From the NCBI RefSeq assembly GCF_027359925.1, contig NZ_CP114767.1, positions 2,976,001 through 3,040,000 of the forward strand: a stretch of DNA of 64,000 nucleotides, read 5' to 3'. Position 1 is the first letter of the stretch; every line of letters starts with the position of its first letter. The position numbers and the translations under genes were made by a program. Shown here one piece after another: positions 1 through 8,054 of the stretch. This stretch comes from Hymenobacter canadensis (lineage in GTDB: Bacteria > Bacteroidota > Bacteroidia > Cytophagales > Hymenobacteraceae). The notes beneath the pieces are model-generated. The model saw only the letters and a program-made list of their open reading frames with translations, was not told the DNA's origin and ran no database searches.

Positions 1-36
1 ATCAGGGCGAGAGGAAAAGGAGGTAGAAAGCAGCAA

Positions 37-75
37 CAAAAAACCCGCCCGACTAGCTGCCGGGCGGGTTCTTTA
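37..75 (-). terminator. Intrinsic terminator of the M36 peptidase gene
   Basis: Ten-base-pair perfect stem (42-51 with 61-70, AACCCGCCCG/CGGGCGGGTT), followed on the minus strand by a U tract (A run at 38-43). It lies 60-90 bases past the stop codon of the gene ending at 129. Confidence 0.85.
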
Positions 76-128
76 TTTGGGGCATCCGGCAACACAAACT
101 ACCGCAGAGGCGGCGTTTGTGCGTGCCA

Positions 129-2810
129 TTAGTGCTGCACCGATACTTTCTTGGTGATGGTGCCTTCGGAAGTCGTGACGCGTACTACATAGACGCCATT
201 GGCCAGCTCGGCCGTGTTCACCTGCACACCGTTCTGCTGCAGCGAGGCGGCCGAAACCGACTGCGTGCGTACCACCTGGCCCATCAGGGTCAGCAGCTGC
301 ACCGACACGGCGGTTTTGCTGCTCACCTGCGTGCGTACCAATACCTGGTCGCGGGCGGGGTTTGGATATACTTCCAGCATCTGCTCGCTCAAACGCTTGC
401 TGGTGCTCAAAGCAGGTGGGGTAGCAAAACCAGCCGTGTTGTCGGTGGTGCTGGTAGATAGACCCTGGATGGCGTTGAAACCCATGCCGCGGCGGGCAAA
501 TACCTGCCAGATCAGGGCAGAGTTGGCGGCACCGTTCAGTACGGAGTCAGCTTTCAGAATGGCATTGCGGCCGTCGAGGAAGCCCGGGCCGCAAGGCTGC
601 AGCTTGAGGCCTTCCACCACGAGGCGCATGGCGATGTTGTTGCCCCCGGTGCTGGCTGTCAGGTCGGCATTGTAGCCATGTCGGCCGATCAAAGCCCAGT
701 TCAGGTCCCATAGTGCGGTGCACCACACGTAGCCGATTGCGTGCTGCTGGCCAGTCGTGGCGCCATAGCCCGTCGTACCAATCAGCGCGTACGTCGACGG
801 ATTGATGCTCATGTCGGTGCTATAGCGAGTGGGGCGAATGCCAGCGCCCGTGGTTGGCTCCGATGAAGCATAGGTACCAATACCGCGTCCTGTGGTGCCT
901 ACGTCGCCCACCTTGGTGGTCAGCCAAAGACCGAAGAAGTCGCTCCAGCCTTCACCCATTTGCTCAGCATTGCCGAGGCAGCTGGAGTTGAGGCGGCCGC
1001 CGGTGAGGCGGTTGGAGATGCCGTGGCCGTATTCGTGGGCAATGATGCCGTTGTCGAAGTCACCGTCGCGGCGGGCCGAGGAGCCGGCCGTGATGGTCAC
1101 TGTCTGGCCGGCGTCAAGAGCCGCTTTCAGGCGGGTGCCTTCGTTGAAGCTGATGAACACCGAAGGAATACGTACCCCAACGGTATCCGGCGCCGCACCG
1201 CCCATGCTTATCAGGTTGGGTGCATTTGGAATGCTGTCCATCATGATAACCATGCGGGCGCCGGCATCCTGGGCATTTTTGATCTTGATACCGAAGCTGC
1301 ACTTGCCCCGACGGATCAAAGCAATGTTGCCGCTCACTGCGGCGGCGTTCACAAACGTAGTGTTGCAGCCACGCGTTGGCTGAGCAGAACCGTCGTTCAC
1401 CGCAACCAGGTTGCCGGTAACGGGGCCTACCCGATCCAACTTCCGGCCGAAAGTACCTTCGAGGGCAGTTAGCGGGCCAGCCAGCGTAGCGGGGGCCGTC
1501 ACGCGAACCTGCGTCTCACCCGTCCATTCGTACATCTGCATCCGGGGAGCAAATCCATCGTTGGGCGTCGAGAAGTTGGCATTGTTGCGGTTAGGCGTGG
1601 GCAGGCCCGCACCGTCCTGGGCCTGGGCCTGTACGGGGTCATTGCCGCCTGGCGTAACCACGCCGCCGGTGCTGGTGTAGTTCTTAAACTGGAAGTTACC
1701 GGCAACCTCCGTGAAGCCTTTGGTGGCCAGCACATCGTGCACGATGTTGCTCCAGTAAAATAGGTTGGTTACTGCGGCCTCTTTGTAGGCATCTGGCTGC
1801 AGCGTCTGGTCGAAGGGGAAGTCGAAAATCTGAGTGGCGCCGCCTTCCGGGCTGGTGCCCTTCTTGTAAACATTGGTGTTGTCGCGGTCCAGGTAGGCAT
1901 ACACGTTGTTGCCTTTGGCGTTGGTGGAGTCAGCGCCGGCCACGCCATTCACGTCGTGCCAGCCAAACGGCGAAAACGCCGCGTCGGCGGGATTTACCAC
2001 CAGCTGGCGTGGGCCGTGGCTGGGGCTTTCGATGGTGAGCGGGATGACGTTGTAGGAGTTGGGAGCCGTCACCTTATTGGCGGTGGTAGCAGGAGCCAAC
2101 ACCTGCGACCAGCTACGCGAAGCCAATGCCTGCTGGGTCATATCAGCAAACGATACCGGCTCTGAGATACTATAGTCGTAGCGGTCGAGCAGAGCACCGG
2201 TCTGGGCGTCTACGCGCACGTTCCAGTAATGCTCCCCGTCGAGTGGGGCCAGCGTTACGTCCCAGGCCAGCGTCAGCTCGCCGTTAGCCGTGGGCTGGTA
2301 CATGAGCTTCACCGGAATCTTCTCCAGCGAGATACCGGCATTGTTGAACGTCATGCCTTCGGCCGGCTGGCCGGCTATTTCCAGGTTCAGCGAACGGGGA
2401 GCGGGCATGTTCAGGGCTCGGGCAGCGGCGGCTACGGCCTGCGCCGGCGTGAGCGAAGGAGCCGTAGTGCGCGCTTTGGCAGCGGTGCCCGCCACAAAGT
2501 TCTGGTGCAGGGCCACCACCTTGCCGTTGCCGGCTACGGTTACGTTGGCCACGGCGCCTACCACCTCAATTCCCTGGTAGCGCTGGCGCAGATACACGTG
2601 GGTGAGGCCGGTGCTGGCGTCGGTGTAGTTGCTGGTTACGGCCGGGCTGGCCAAATCCTGCTCGCTCAAGCCCTGACGGGCGGCAGTGGTGCTCAGCGCA
2701 GCCAGCGCCCGGCTAAGAGGCGCTTGTTGGGCAGCAGCCAGACCCGGAATGGCCAGCATAGCAGCCACCGCCAGAGCGCGGGTGCCTGGCAAAGTAAACG
2801 TTTGTTTCAT
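129..2810 (-). CDS. Secreted M36 (fungalysin-type) metallopeptidase with PA insert and type IX sorting domain
   Basis: Predicted extracellular zinc endopeptidase. Residues 1-27 form a signal peptide ending AAAQQ. A propeptide region (FTP/PepSY-like) covers roughly residues 40-215. A protease-associated (PA) domain lies at about 478-565 (RGKCSFGIKIKNAQDAGA). It is followed by the zinc site HEYGH (H592, E593, H596) and the downstream ligand glutamate in MGEGWSDF (E620), which is the M36 signature. The last ~85 residues (from LEVYPNPA) are a type IX secretion sorting domain ending in TKKVSVQH, so export across the outer membrane is expected. Having the PA domain before the zinc motif is usual for bacterial M36 proteins, as far as I recall. 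The gene is monocistronic, with a terminator just downstream. The specific substrate is unknown. Confidence 0.93.
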   Translation of the reverse strand: MKQTFTLPGTRALAVAAMLAIPGLAAAQQAPLSRALAALSTTAARQGLSEQDLASPAVTSNYTDASTGLTHVYLRQRYQGIEVVGAVANVTVAGNGKVVALHQNFVAGTAAKARTTAPSLTPAQAVAAAARALNMPAPRSLNLEIAGQPAEGMTFNNAGISLEKIPVKLMYQPTANGELTLAWDVTLAPLDGEHYWNVRVDAQTGALLDRYDYSISEPVSFADMTQQALASRSWSQVLAPATTANKVTAPNSYNVIPLTIESPSHGPRQLVVNPADAAFSPFGWHDVNGVAGADSTNAKGNNVYAYLDRDNTNVYKKGTSPEGGATQIFDFPFDQTLQPDAYKEAAVTNLFYWSNIVHDVLATKGFTEVAGNFQFKNYTSTGGVVTPGGNDPVQAQAQDGAGLPTPNRNNANFSTPNDGFAPRMQMYEWTGETQVRVTAPATLAGPLTALEGTFGRKLDRVGPVTGNLVAVNDGSAQPTRGCNTTFVNAAAVSGNIALIRRGKCSFGIKIKNAQDAGARMVIMMDSIPNAPNLISMGGAAPDTVGVRIPSVFISFNEGTRLKAALDAGQTVTITAGSSARRDGDFDNGIIAHEYGHGISNRLTGGRLNSSCLGNAEQMGEGWSDFFGLWLTTKVGDVGTTGRGIGTYASSEPTTGAGIRPTRYSTDMSINPSTYALIGTTGYGATTGQQHAIGYVWCTALWDLNWALIGRHGYNADLTASTGGNNIAMRLVVEGLKLQPCGPGFLDGRNAILKADSVLNGAANSALIWQVFARRGMGFNAIQGLSTSTTDNTAGFATPPALSTSKRLSEQMLEVYPNPARDQVLVRTQVSSKTAVSVQLLTLMGQVVRTQSVSAASLQQNGVQVNTAELANGVYVVRVTTSEGTITKKVSVQH

Positions 2811-2983
2811 CTGGTTGGGGGGGTAGAGATGAATGATAGGTGAGGCGGTTGAATGAAAAAGTCGTCGAAAAATCGATGACTCGTTTCAAATCTACACAGG
2901 AAATCGGATTTTTTTTGCTGATCTGCTGCTACTGCCTCCAATTTATACTTCCCGTGGCCGTGCTGCTGCCCTGACCCAATCTA

Positions 2984-3535
2984 TCATCTATCATATTGCA
3001 TATTAGCCATATTCATCCGGCTGATAAACTCCCACAGCACCACCCCGGCCGCCACGCTCACGTTCAGGCTGTGCTTGGTGCCGAACTGCGGAATCTCCAC
3101 GGCCGCGTCGCACAAAGCCAGCACTTCGTCGTCCACCCCAAATACTTCGTTGCCCATGATCAGGGCGTAGGGCTGGCCGGCTTCTACCCGGAACTCGGGC
3201 AGGGGCACGCTGCCGGTGGTCTGCTCTACGGCAATCAGCTGGTAGCCGGCAGCCTTCAGCTGCTGCAGCGCCTCCACGGTGGTGGGGGCGTATTCCCAGG
3301 CCACCGACTCGGTGGAGCCCAGGGCCGTTTTGGTGATTTCGCGCTGGGGCGGGCGGCCCGTAATGCCACAGAGCCAGATTTTCTCCACCGCAAAGGCATC
3401 GGCTGTGCGGAAGGCCGCGCCCACGTTGTGGAGGCTGCGCACGTTGTCGAGCACTAGGGTGAGGGGGAATTTTCGCGTATTTTTGAAGTCTGCCACCGTC
3501 AGCCGGTTCAGCTCTTCCATCGAGAGTTTGCGCAT
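2984..3535 (-). CDS. SpoU/TrmH-family RNA 2'-O-ribose methyltransferase
   Basis: 183 residues forming a single SPOUT (trefoil-knot) domain. Motif 1 is DNVRSLHNVGAAFRTADAF near residues 30-48. Motif 2 is LIMGNEVFGV. Motif 3 is LNVSVAAGVVLWEF near the C-terminus. These motifs bind S-adenosylmethionine and form the dimer knot. The protein would methylate a ribose in tRNA or rRNA; which position is not decidable from sequence. There is no N-terminal substrate-binding extension, which fits the short TrmH-like group. It is divergent from mutS, and the 118-base spacer holds an imperfect inverted repeat that begins right at this gene's start codon. Confidence 0.88.
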   Translation of the reverse strand: MRKLSMEELNRLTVADFKNTRKFPLTLVLDNVRSLHNVGAAFRTADAFAVEKIWLCGITGRPPQREITKTALGSTESVAWEYAPTTVEALQQLKAAGYQLIAVEQTTGSVPLPEFRVEAGQPYALIMGNEVFGVDDEVLALCDAAVEIPQFGTKHSLNVSVAAGVVLWEFISRMNMANMQYDR

Positions 3536-3537
3536 GA

Positions 3538-3649
3538 AAATGTAGCATAAGCTTCAGCTTGTGCCGCCGGCCAGTATCTGGGCCGCGACGGAGCTAAAAC
3601 GCCGTTGTATTCGTTCTGACGGGCGCAAGCTAAAGCTTACGCTACATTT
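3538..3649. repeat. Imperfect inverted repeat in the trmH-like/mutS divergent spacer
   Basis: Arms 3538-3561 and 3626-3649 match at 22 of 24 positions. Each arm also contains a small hairpin of its own (AAGCT, two-base loop, AGCTT). A related sequence occurs at 33141-33160 with one compensating base-pair change. It fills most of the space where the promoters of both genes should lie. Confidence 0.75.
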
Positions 3650-3653
3650 CCCC

Positions 3654-6458
3654 GTGAAAACCAAATCCGCCGACCCCAACAAAAAGCCCATCCGCACGCA
3701 CGGCACGCTGGGGCCCGCCCCCGTGGTGGATACGCCGCTGATGCGCCAGTACTACGAGCTCAAGCAGGCCCACCCCGGCGCCGTGCTGCTGTTCCGGGTG
3801 GGCGACTTCTACGAAACCTTCGGCGAGGATGCCGTCACGGCTTCGCGCATTCTCGATATCACGCTCACCAAGCGCGGGGCGGGCACGGCCTCCGAAACCC
3901 CGCTGGCCGGCTTCCCGCACCACTCCCTCGATACCTACCTGCCCAAGCTGGTGCGCGCCGGCCAGCGCGTAGCCATCTGCGACCAGCTCGAAGACCCCAA
4001 GCTGGCCAAGGGCCTCGTCAAGCGCGGCATCACGGAGCTCGTCACGCCCGGGGTGAGCCTGCACGACAACGTGCTAGAGCGCCGTTCGAATAACTATCTC
4101 TGCGCCGTGCATTTCGGCAAGCACGAAGCCGGCGTGAGCTTCCTCGACATCAGCACCGGCGAGTTTCTGGTGGCCCAGGGCACTATCGACTACCTGGGCA
4201 AGCTGCTCCAGAACTTCCAGCCCGCCGAGGTGCTGTTCTGCAAGAAAAGCCGCCGCGAGTTCGAAGACCATTTCGGCCCCGACTACTGCCACTTTGCGCT
4301 GGAGGAATGGGTGTTCGGCTTCGACTACGGCCACGACCTGCTCACCCGCCACTTCAACACCACCTCGCTGAAAGGCTTCGGTATCGACGGGCTGCGCGAG
4401 GGCATCACGGCCGCCGGTTGCATCCTGCACTACTTGGCCGAAACCAAGCACACCGATGTGGGCCACATCGGTAGCATCGGGCGGCTGGAGGAAGATAAAT
4501 ACGTGTGGCTCGACCGGTTTACGGTGCGCAACCTGGAGCTGGTGCAGGCCCAGCACCCCGGCGGCGTGCCCCTCATCGACATCCTCGACCAGACCGTGAC
4601 GCCCATGGGCGCGCGCCTGCTGCGCAAGTGGGTGGTGCTGCCCCTCAAGGAGCCCGCCCAGATTCAGCGCCGCCTCGATACCGTGGAGGCCCTGCTCCAG
4701 ACGCCCGAGCTGCTGGAAAATCTGCTGCAGCACCTGCGCCAGATCAACGACCTGGAGCGGCTGATTTCCAAGGTGGCCGTGCGCCGCATCAACCCCCGCG
4801 AGCTGCTCCAGCTGGCCCGCGCTTTGGAGGCCATCAGCCCGATCCGGGAGCAGTTGGCCGGCTCCGGCATCCGGGCGCTGCAGAAGCTGGCCGACCAGCT
4901 TAACCCCTGCACCGCCCTGCGCGAGGAAATCCGGGCGAAAATCCGGGAAGACGCGCCTATCCTCACCAACCAGGGCGGCGTGCTCAACGACAAGGTGGAT
5001 GCCGAGCTGGACGAGCTGCGCGCCATGGCCTTCACTGGCAAAGACTACCTGTTCCAGCTCCAGCAGCGGGCTATTCAGGAAACTGGTATTTCGTCGCTGA
5101 AAGTGGCCTACAATAAGGTTTTCGGCTACTACCTCGAAGTCACGAACTCGCACAAGGACAAGGTGCCGACGACCTGGATCCGGAAGCAGACGCTGGTAAA
5201 TGCCGAACGCTACATCACGGAGGAGCTAAAAACCTACGAGGAGAAGATTCTGCACGCCGAGGAGCGGCTGTTCGTGATTGAGCAGCGCATTTACAACGAG
5301 CTGGTGCTCACGGCCGCCGAATACGTGGCCCAGGTGCAGCAGAACGCCCGCGCTATCGGCGTGGCCGACTGCCTGGCCTCCTTCGCCGCCACCGCCCGCC
5401 AGCACCGCTACGTGAAGCCGGTGGTGGACGACAGCACCCTGCTCGACATCAAGGCCGGCCGCCACCCCGTGATTGAGCGCCAGCTGCCCCCCGGCGAGCA
5501 GTACATCCCCAACGACATCTGCCTTAACCAGGACGACCAGCAGATTGTGGTCATCACCGGCCCCAACATGGCCGGCAAATCGGCGTTGCTGCGCCAGACG
5601 GCCCTGATTGTGCTGCTGGCCCAGATCGGCTCCTTCGTGCCCGCTGACGCCGCCCACGTTGGCGTCATCGACAAAATCTTCACCCGCGTAGGCGCTTCCG
5701 ACAACCTGAGCAAGGGCGAAAGCACCTTCATGGTGGAGATGACCGAAACCGCCTCCATCCTCAACAACCTCTCCGACCGCAGCCTGGTGCTGATGGACGA
5801 AATCGGGCGCGGCACCAGCACCTACGACGGCATCAGCATTGCCTGGGCTATTGTGGAGCACCTGCACAACAACCCGCGCTTCACGGCCAAAACCCTGTTC
5901 GCCACCCACTACCACGAGCTCAACCAGCTGGCCGACGACTGCCCGCGCGTCCGCAACTACAACGTGGCAGTGAAGGAGGCCGACGGCCGCATCCTATTCC
6001 TGCGCAAGCTGCGCGAGGGCGGCTCCGAGCACAGCTTCGGCATCCACGTGGCCCGCATGGCCGGCATGCCCACCTCGGTGGTGCTGCGCGCCAACGAAAT
6101 CATGCACCACCTGGAGCAGGAGCGCGCCTCTACGGGCGTCGATACCGACGCCGCCACTGAGTTCGACGACGTGTTGGATGGCCTGGAAAGCGAGCCTGCC
6201 GGCGGCAAAGTGGTGCCTTTGAACGGAGCCGTACCGGTTACTGCTCCCGAGTCGGCCCGCCGCGGCCCCAAGGCCCAGCCCGCCGCCGCCGTACACAATG
6301 CCCCGCGCCCCAGCCTCCAGCTCAGCATGTTCGAGCCCACCGACCCGGCCCTGGAGAAGGTCCGCGAGCTGCTGGAGCGCCTCGACGTGAACACACTCAC
6401 GCCCATCGAGGCCCTGCTGAAGTTGAACGAGCTGAAGCTGGCCGTTGGCGGAAAGTAG
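3654..6458 (+). CDS. mutS: DNA mismatch repair ATPase MutS
   Basis: Recognises mismatches and small loops and starts repair. Numbered from GTG 3654 (934 residues). The N-terminal domain contains the mismatch-contacting motif GDFYETF. Connector, lever and clamp domains follow. The ABC-type ATPase has its P-loop GPNMAGKS at 636-643, then Walker B LVLMDEIGRGTS and the switch histidine in FATHYHEL. The C-terminus keeps the short helix region LERLDVNTLTPIEALLKL. An upstream in-frame GTG at 3561 would add 31 residues, but these translate the inverted repeat, so I prefer GTG 3654. No ATG precedes conserved sequence. No mutL is present in the window. Confidence 0.96.
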   Translation: MKTKSADPNKKPIRTHGTLGPAPVVDTPLMRQYYELKQAHPGAVLLFRVGDFYETFGEDAVTASRILDITLTKRGAGTASETPLAGFPHHSLDTYLPKLVRAGQRVAICDQLEDPKLAKGLVKRGITELVTPGVSLHDNVLERRSNNYLCAVHFGKHEAGVSFLDISTGEFLVAQGTIDYLGKLLQNFQPAEVLFCKKSRREFEDHFGPDYCHFALEEWVFGFDYGHDLLTRHFNTTSLKGFGIDGLREGITAAGCILHYLAETKHTDVGHIGSIGRLEEDKYVWLDRFTVRNLELVQAQHPGGVPLIDILDQTVTPMGARLLRKWVVLPLKEPAQIQRRLDTVEALLQTPELLENLLQHLRQINDLERLISKVAVRRINPRELLQLARALEAISPIREQLAGSGIRALQKLADQLNPCTALREEIRAKIREDAPILTNQGGVLNDKVDAELDELRAMAFTGKDYLFQLQQRAIQETGISSLKVAYNKVFGYYLEVTNSHKDKVPTTWIRKQTLVNAERYITEELKTYEEKILHAEERLFVIEQRIYNELVLTAAEYVAQVQQNARAIGVADCLASFAATARQHRYVKPVVDDSTLLDIKAGRHPVIERQLPPGEQYIPNDICLNQDDQQIVVITGPNMAGKSALLRQTALIVLLAQIGSFVPADAAHVGVIDKIFTRVGASDNLSKGESTFMVEMTETASILNNLSDRSLVLMDEIGRGTSTYDGISIAWAIVEHLHNNPRFTAKTLFATHYHELNQLADDCPRVRNYNVAVKEADGRILFLRKLREGGSEHSFGIHVARMAGMPTSVVLRANEIMHHLEQERASTGVDTDAATEFDDVLDGLESEPAGGKVVPLNGAVPVTAPESARRGPKAQPAAAVHNAPRPSLQLSMFEPTDPALEKVRELLERLDVNTLTPIEALLKLNELKLAVGGK

Positions 6459-6481
6459 ATTCTTACCCGAGCTGCCCGTTT

Positions 6482-6548
6482 TTTCGCCCCGCCTGCTCCG
6501 ATTTCCCTCTGTCTGCAGGGAAGTACATCGGAATCAGGCGGGGCGAAA
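6482..6548 (+). other. Long hairpin downstream of mutS
   Basis: Lower stem TTTCGCCCCGCCTG (6482-6495) pairs with 6535-6548. It continues after a small internal loop with TCCGAT/ATCGGA. There is no U tract after the 3' arm, so it does not look like a simple intrinsic terminator. It may still end or stabilise the mutS transcript. Confidence 0.6.
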
Positions 6549-6668
6549 TGCGTCTGACCACAGCTTGCGCACCACGAATGGGGTATTTCTATTGAAATTT
6601 TTCTCCCTGAAAATCAGCCGACAAAGCTCATCACGGATAGAAATAGCCGGTTTTTTTAGGGTGTGCGC

Positions 6669-6698
6669 TTGACTTCAGGGATTCTTCTTCTACCTTTG
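6669..6698 (+). promoter_or_regulatory. Promoter of tRNA-Gly
   Basis: TTG at 6669-6671 and TACCTTTG at 6691-6698, 19 bases apart. This matches the Bacteroidota housekeeping promoter (TTG and TAnnTTTG). It lies 36 bases before the tRNA. Confidence 0.75.
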
Positions 6699-6734
6699 TC
6701 ACATCAAAACGCCACTACGGCGCCAAGATCAAAA

Positions 6735-6807
6735 GCGAGAGTAGCTCAGTTGGTAGAGCGCGACCTTGCCAAGGTCGAGGTCGCGAGTTCGAACCTCGTC
6801 TCCCGCT
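6735..6807 (+). tRNA. tRNA-Gly (anticodon GCC)
   Basis: 73-base cloverleaf: acceptor GCGAGAG/CTCCCGC, D-stem GCTC/GAGC, anticodon stem CGACC/GGTCG with loop TTGCCAA, T-loop TTCGAAC, discriminator T. CCA is not encoded. The fourth acceptor pair is A-C, an unusual mismatch; the other six pair normally. It is followed at once by a terminator. Confidence 0.95.
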
Positions 6808-6808
6808 C

Positions 6809-6842
6809 AAAAAGGATGTTTCTTCGGAAGCATCCTTTTTTT
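6809..6842 (+). terminator. Intrinsic terminator after tRNA-Gly
   Basis: AAAAAGGATG pairs with CATCCTTTTT around a TTCG tetraloop, and a run of seven T closes it (6836-6842). It should separate tRNA-Gly transcription from the HNH gene. Confidence 0.85.
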
Positions 6843-6913
6843 GTTTTATGCCGGTACGGTTGCCTCCCGAAAAGGCTCGTTTCGTATCTTCAACAGCCAG
6901 TTGCTAGCCGGAT

Positions 6914-7402
6914 ATGAAACCCAGAGTTACGGACGCAGAATTCGCCGGAATTGTCGCCGAGTGCCTGTCAGTAGCGCAAGTGCTGGCGCGGCTGGGGCTG
7001 GTACCGGCCGGTGGCAACTACAAAACGGTGAATGACCGAATAAAGCGCCAGGTACTAGGAATCGGCCACTTTACGGGAAAAGCCTGGAACGTAGGCAACC
7101 GATACCGGAGTTTTGGCAGGAAGTGTAGGCTGGCAGAAATTCTGGTAGCTGATTCTCCTTATACCTTCACGCATGGTCTGCGTGGCCGGCTATTAAAGGA
7201 AGGATATAAAGCACATCGGTGCGAGCAGTGTGGTTTGGAAGAGTGGCGAAGTATGCCCATTCCCTTGGAACTACACCACATCAACGGTGTAAACAATGAC
7301 CACCGATTGGAAAATTTGCAGTTACTTTGCCCTAATTGCCACGCGCAGACAAGTAGCTACCGAGGTAAGAATCAGCTAAAATCTTCAGCCAGAGTGGTGT
7401 AA
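6914..7402 (+). CDS. Free-standing HNH endonuclease lodged between two tRNA genes
   Basis: 162-residue protein with a C-terminal HNH nuclease fold. Cys pair C103/C106 (CEQC), catalytic histidines H121-H122 in LELHHINGVNNDH, asparagine N134 in LENLQLLC, and Cys pair C139/C142 with H143 in CPNCH. The N-terminal half (about 1-95) may recognise DNA; it contains VAQVLARLGL, which could be a helix-turn-helix. By eye the base composition is clearly less GC-rich than mutS next door, which suggests transfer. The last codons (A159-V162) and the TAA stop are the first 15 bases of tRNA-Leu, so coding and tRNA sequence overlap. There is no methylase or intron next to it, so a restriction enzyme is less likely than a solitary homing-type or housekeeping HNH. 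The function is unproven. Confidence 0.85.
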   Translation: MKPRVTDAEFAGIVAECLSVAQVLARLGLVPAGGNYKTVNDRIKRQVLGIGHFTGKAWNVGNRYRSFGRKCRLAEILVADSPYTFTHGLRGRLLKEGYKAHRCEQCGLEEWRSMPIPLELHHINGVNNDHRLENLQLLCPNCHAQTSSYRGKNQLKSSARVV

Positions 7403-7470
7403 TGGTAGCCACGAGGGACTTAAAATCCCTTGTCTTCACGGACGTACGGGTTCGAGTCCCGTCTCTGGTA
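7388..7470 (+). tRNA. tRNA-Leu (anticodon TAA)
   Basis: 83-base class II tRNA: acceptor GCCAGAG/CTCTGGT (first pair G-U), D-stem GTG/CAC, anticodon stem AGGGA/TCCCT with loop CTTAAAA, long variable arm with GTC/GAC stem, T-stem ACGGG/CCCGT with loop TTCGAGT, discriminator A. Its first 15 bases are also the end of the HNH reading frame. Confidence 0.95.
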
Positions 7471-7471
7471 C

Positions 7472-7520
7472 AAACGACGCGCGGCCTTGCAGGATATACC
7501 TGCAAGGCCGCGCGTCGTTT
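7472..7520. terminator. Bidirectional terminator between tRNA-Leu and the exosortase locus
   Basis: A 22-base-pair perfect stem (7472-7493 with 7499-7520) with loop ATATA. It is flanked by short A and T tracts, so it can serve both the tRNA (+) and the gene ending at 7524 (-). Confidence 0.85.
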
Positions 7521-7523
7521 TGG

Positions 7524-8051
7524 CTAGCCAGTGGGCCGGACCGGACCTGGCCTGTACCAGCGCAGCAGGCAGACCGCTATAATAACAGGGAGCGGCGAAA
7601 CGAGAAAATCGATGAGGCGGCGCCCGAGCTGGTAGATCCAAGGGACGTTGCCTGTCAGGCGGCCCGCCAGCAGCAAGACGACATAGGTGGCTATTACGGC
7701 TCCATAGAGCTTCAGCACCAGTGGCATGTGGTGGGCGGGCAGCAGCAGGCGCAGCAGCAGTAATGCCAGACTCAGGTAAAGCAGCGCGTAGGTAGCTACC
7801 ACCGGCAGACTGCGCTTCACCACTTCCCCGCTGATGCCCTGCTGCAGGCGGGCCAGCTGCTCGGAGAAGCCCAGAGCGGTGGCGGCTTTCTGCCAGGCAG
7901 GGCCCAGAGCGGCAAAAATCACTTCATCGTAGATACCACAGACGAAGAGCAGCCCGATCAGCAGGGCCACGGCCACCAGCCGCATAAGCCGGGCTACTGT
8001 CCAGGACCGGTGGGTGGCTACCAGCGACGAATTACCGAGCGTTGCAGGCAT
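7524..8051 (-). CDS. Exosortase-associated integral membrane protein
   Basis: 175 residues with about four hydrophobic helices: near 22-42 (LVAVALLIGLLFVCG), 85-108 (ATYALLYLSLALLLLRLLL), 112-132 and 148-165. I recognise no catalytic motif. It starts 3 bases after the stop of the exosortase gene, so the two are translationally linked. Bacteroidota exosortases are often paired with a short dedicated membrane protein of this kind, and that context is the main support for the name. Its job, perhaps substrate handover or stabilising the exosortase, is inference. Confidence 0.65.
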   Translation of the reverse strand: MPATLGNSSLVATHRSWTVARLMRLVAVALLIGLLFVCGIYDEVIFAALGPAWQKAATALGFSEQLARLQQGISGEVVKRSLPVVATYALLYLSLALLLLRLLLPAHHMPLVLKLYGAVIATYVVLLLAGRLTGNVPWIYQLGRRLIDFLVSPLPVIIAVCLLRWYRPGPVRPTG

Positions 8052-8054
8052 AAA

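Noticed and set aside
6663..6917. 84-residue frame covering tRNA-Gly
   Set aside because: It translates the tRNA and its terminator; not a gene.
6914..7402. Restriction-modification or HNH intron gene
   Set aside because: No methylase, no intron or intein boundaries, and both tRNAs are uninterrupted.
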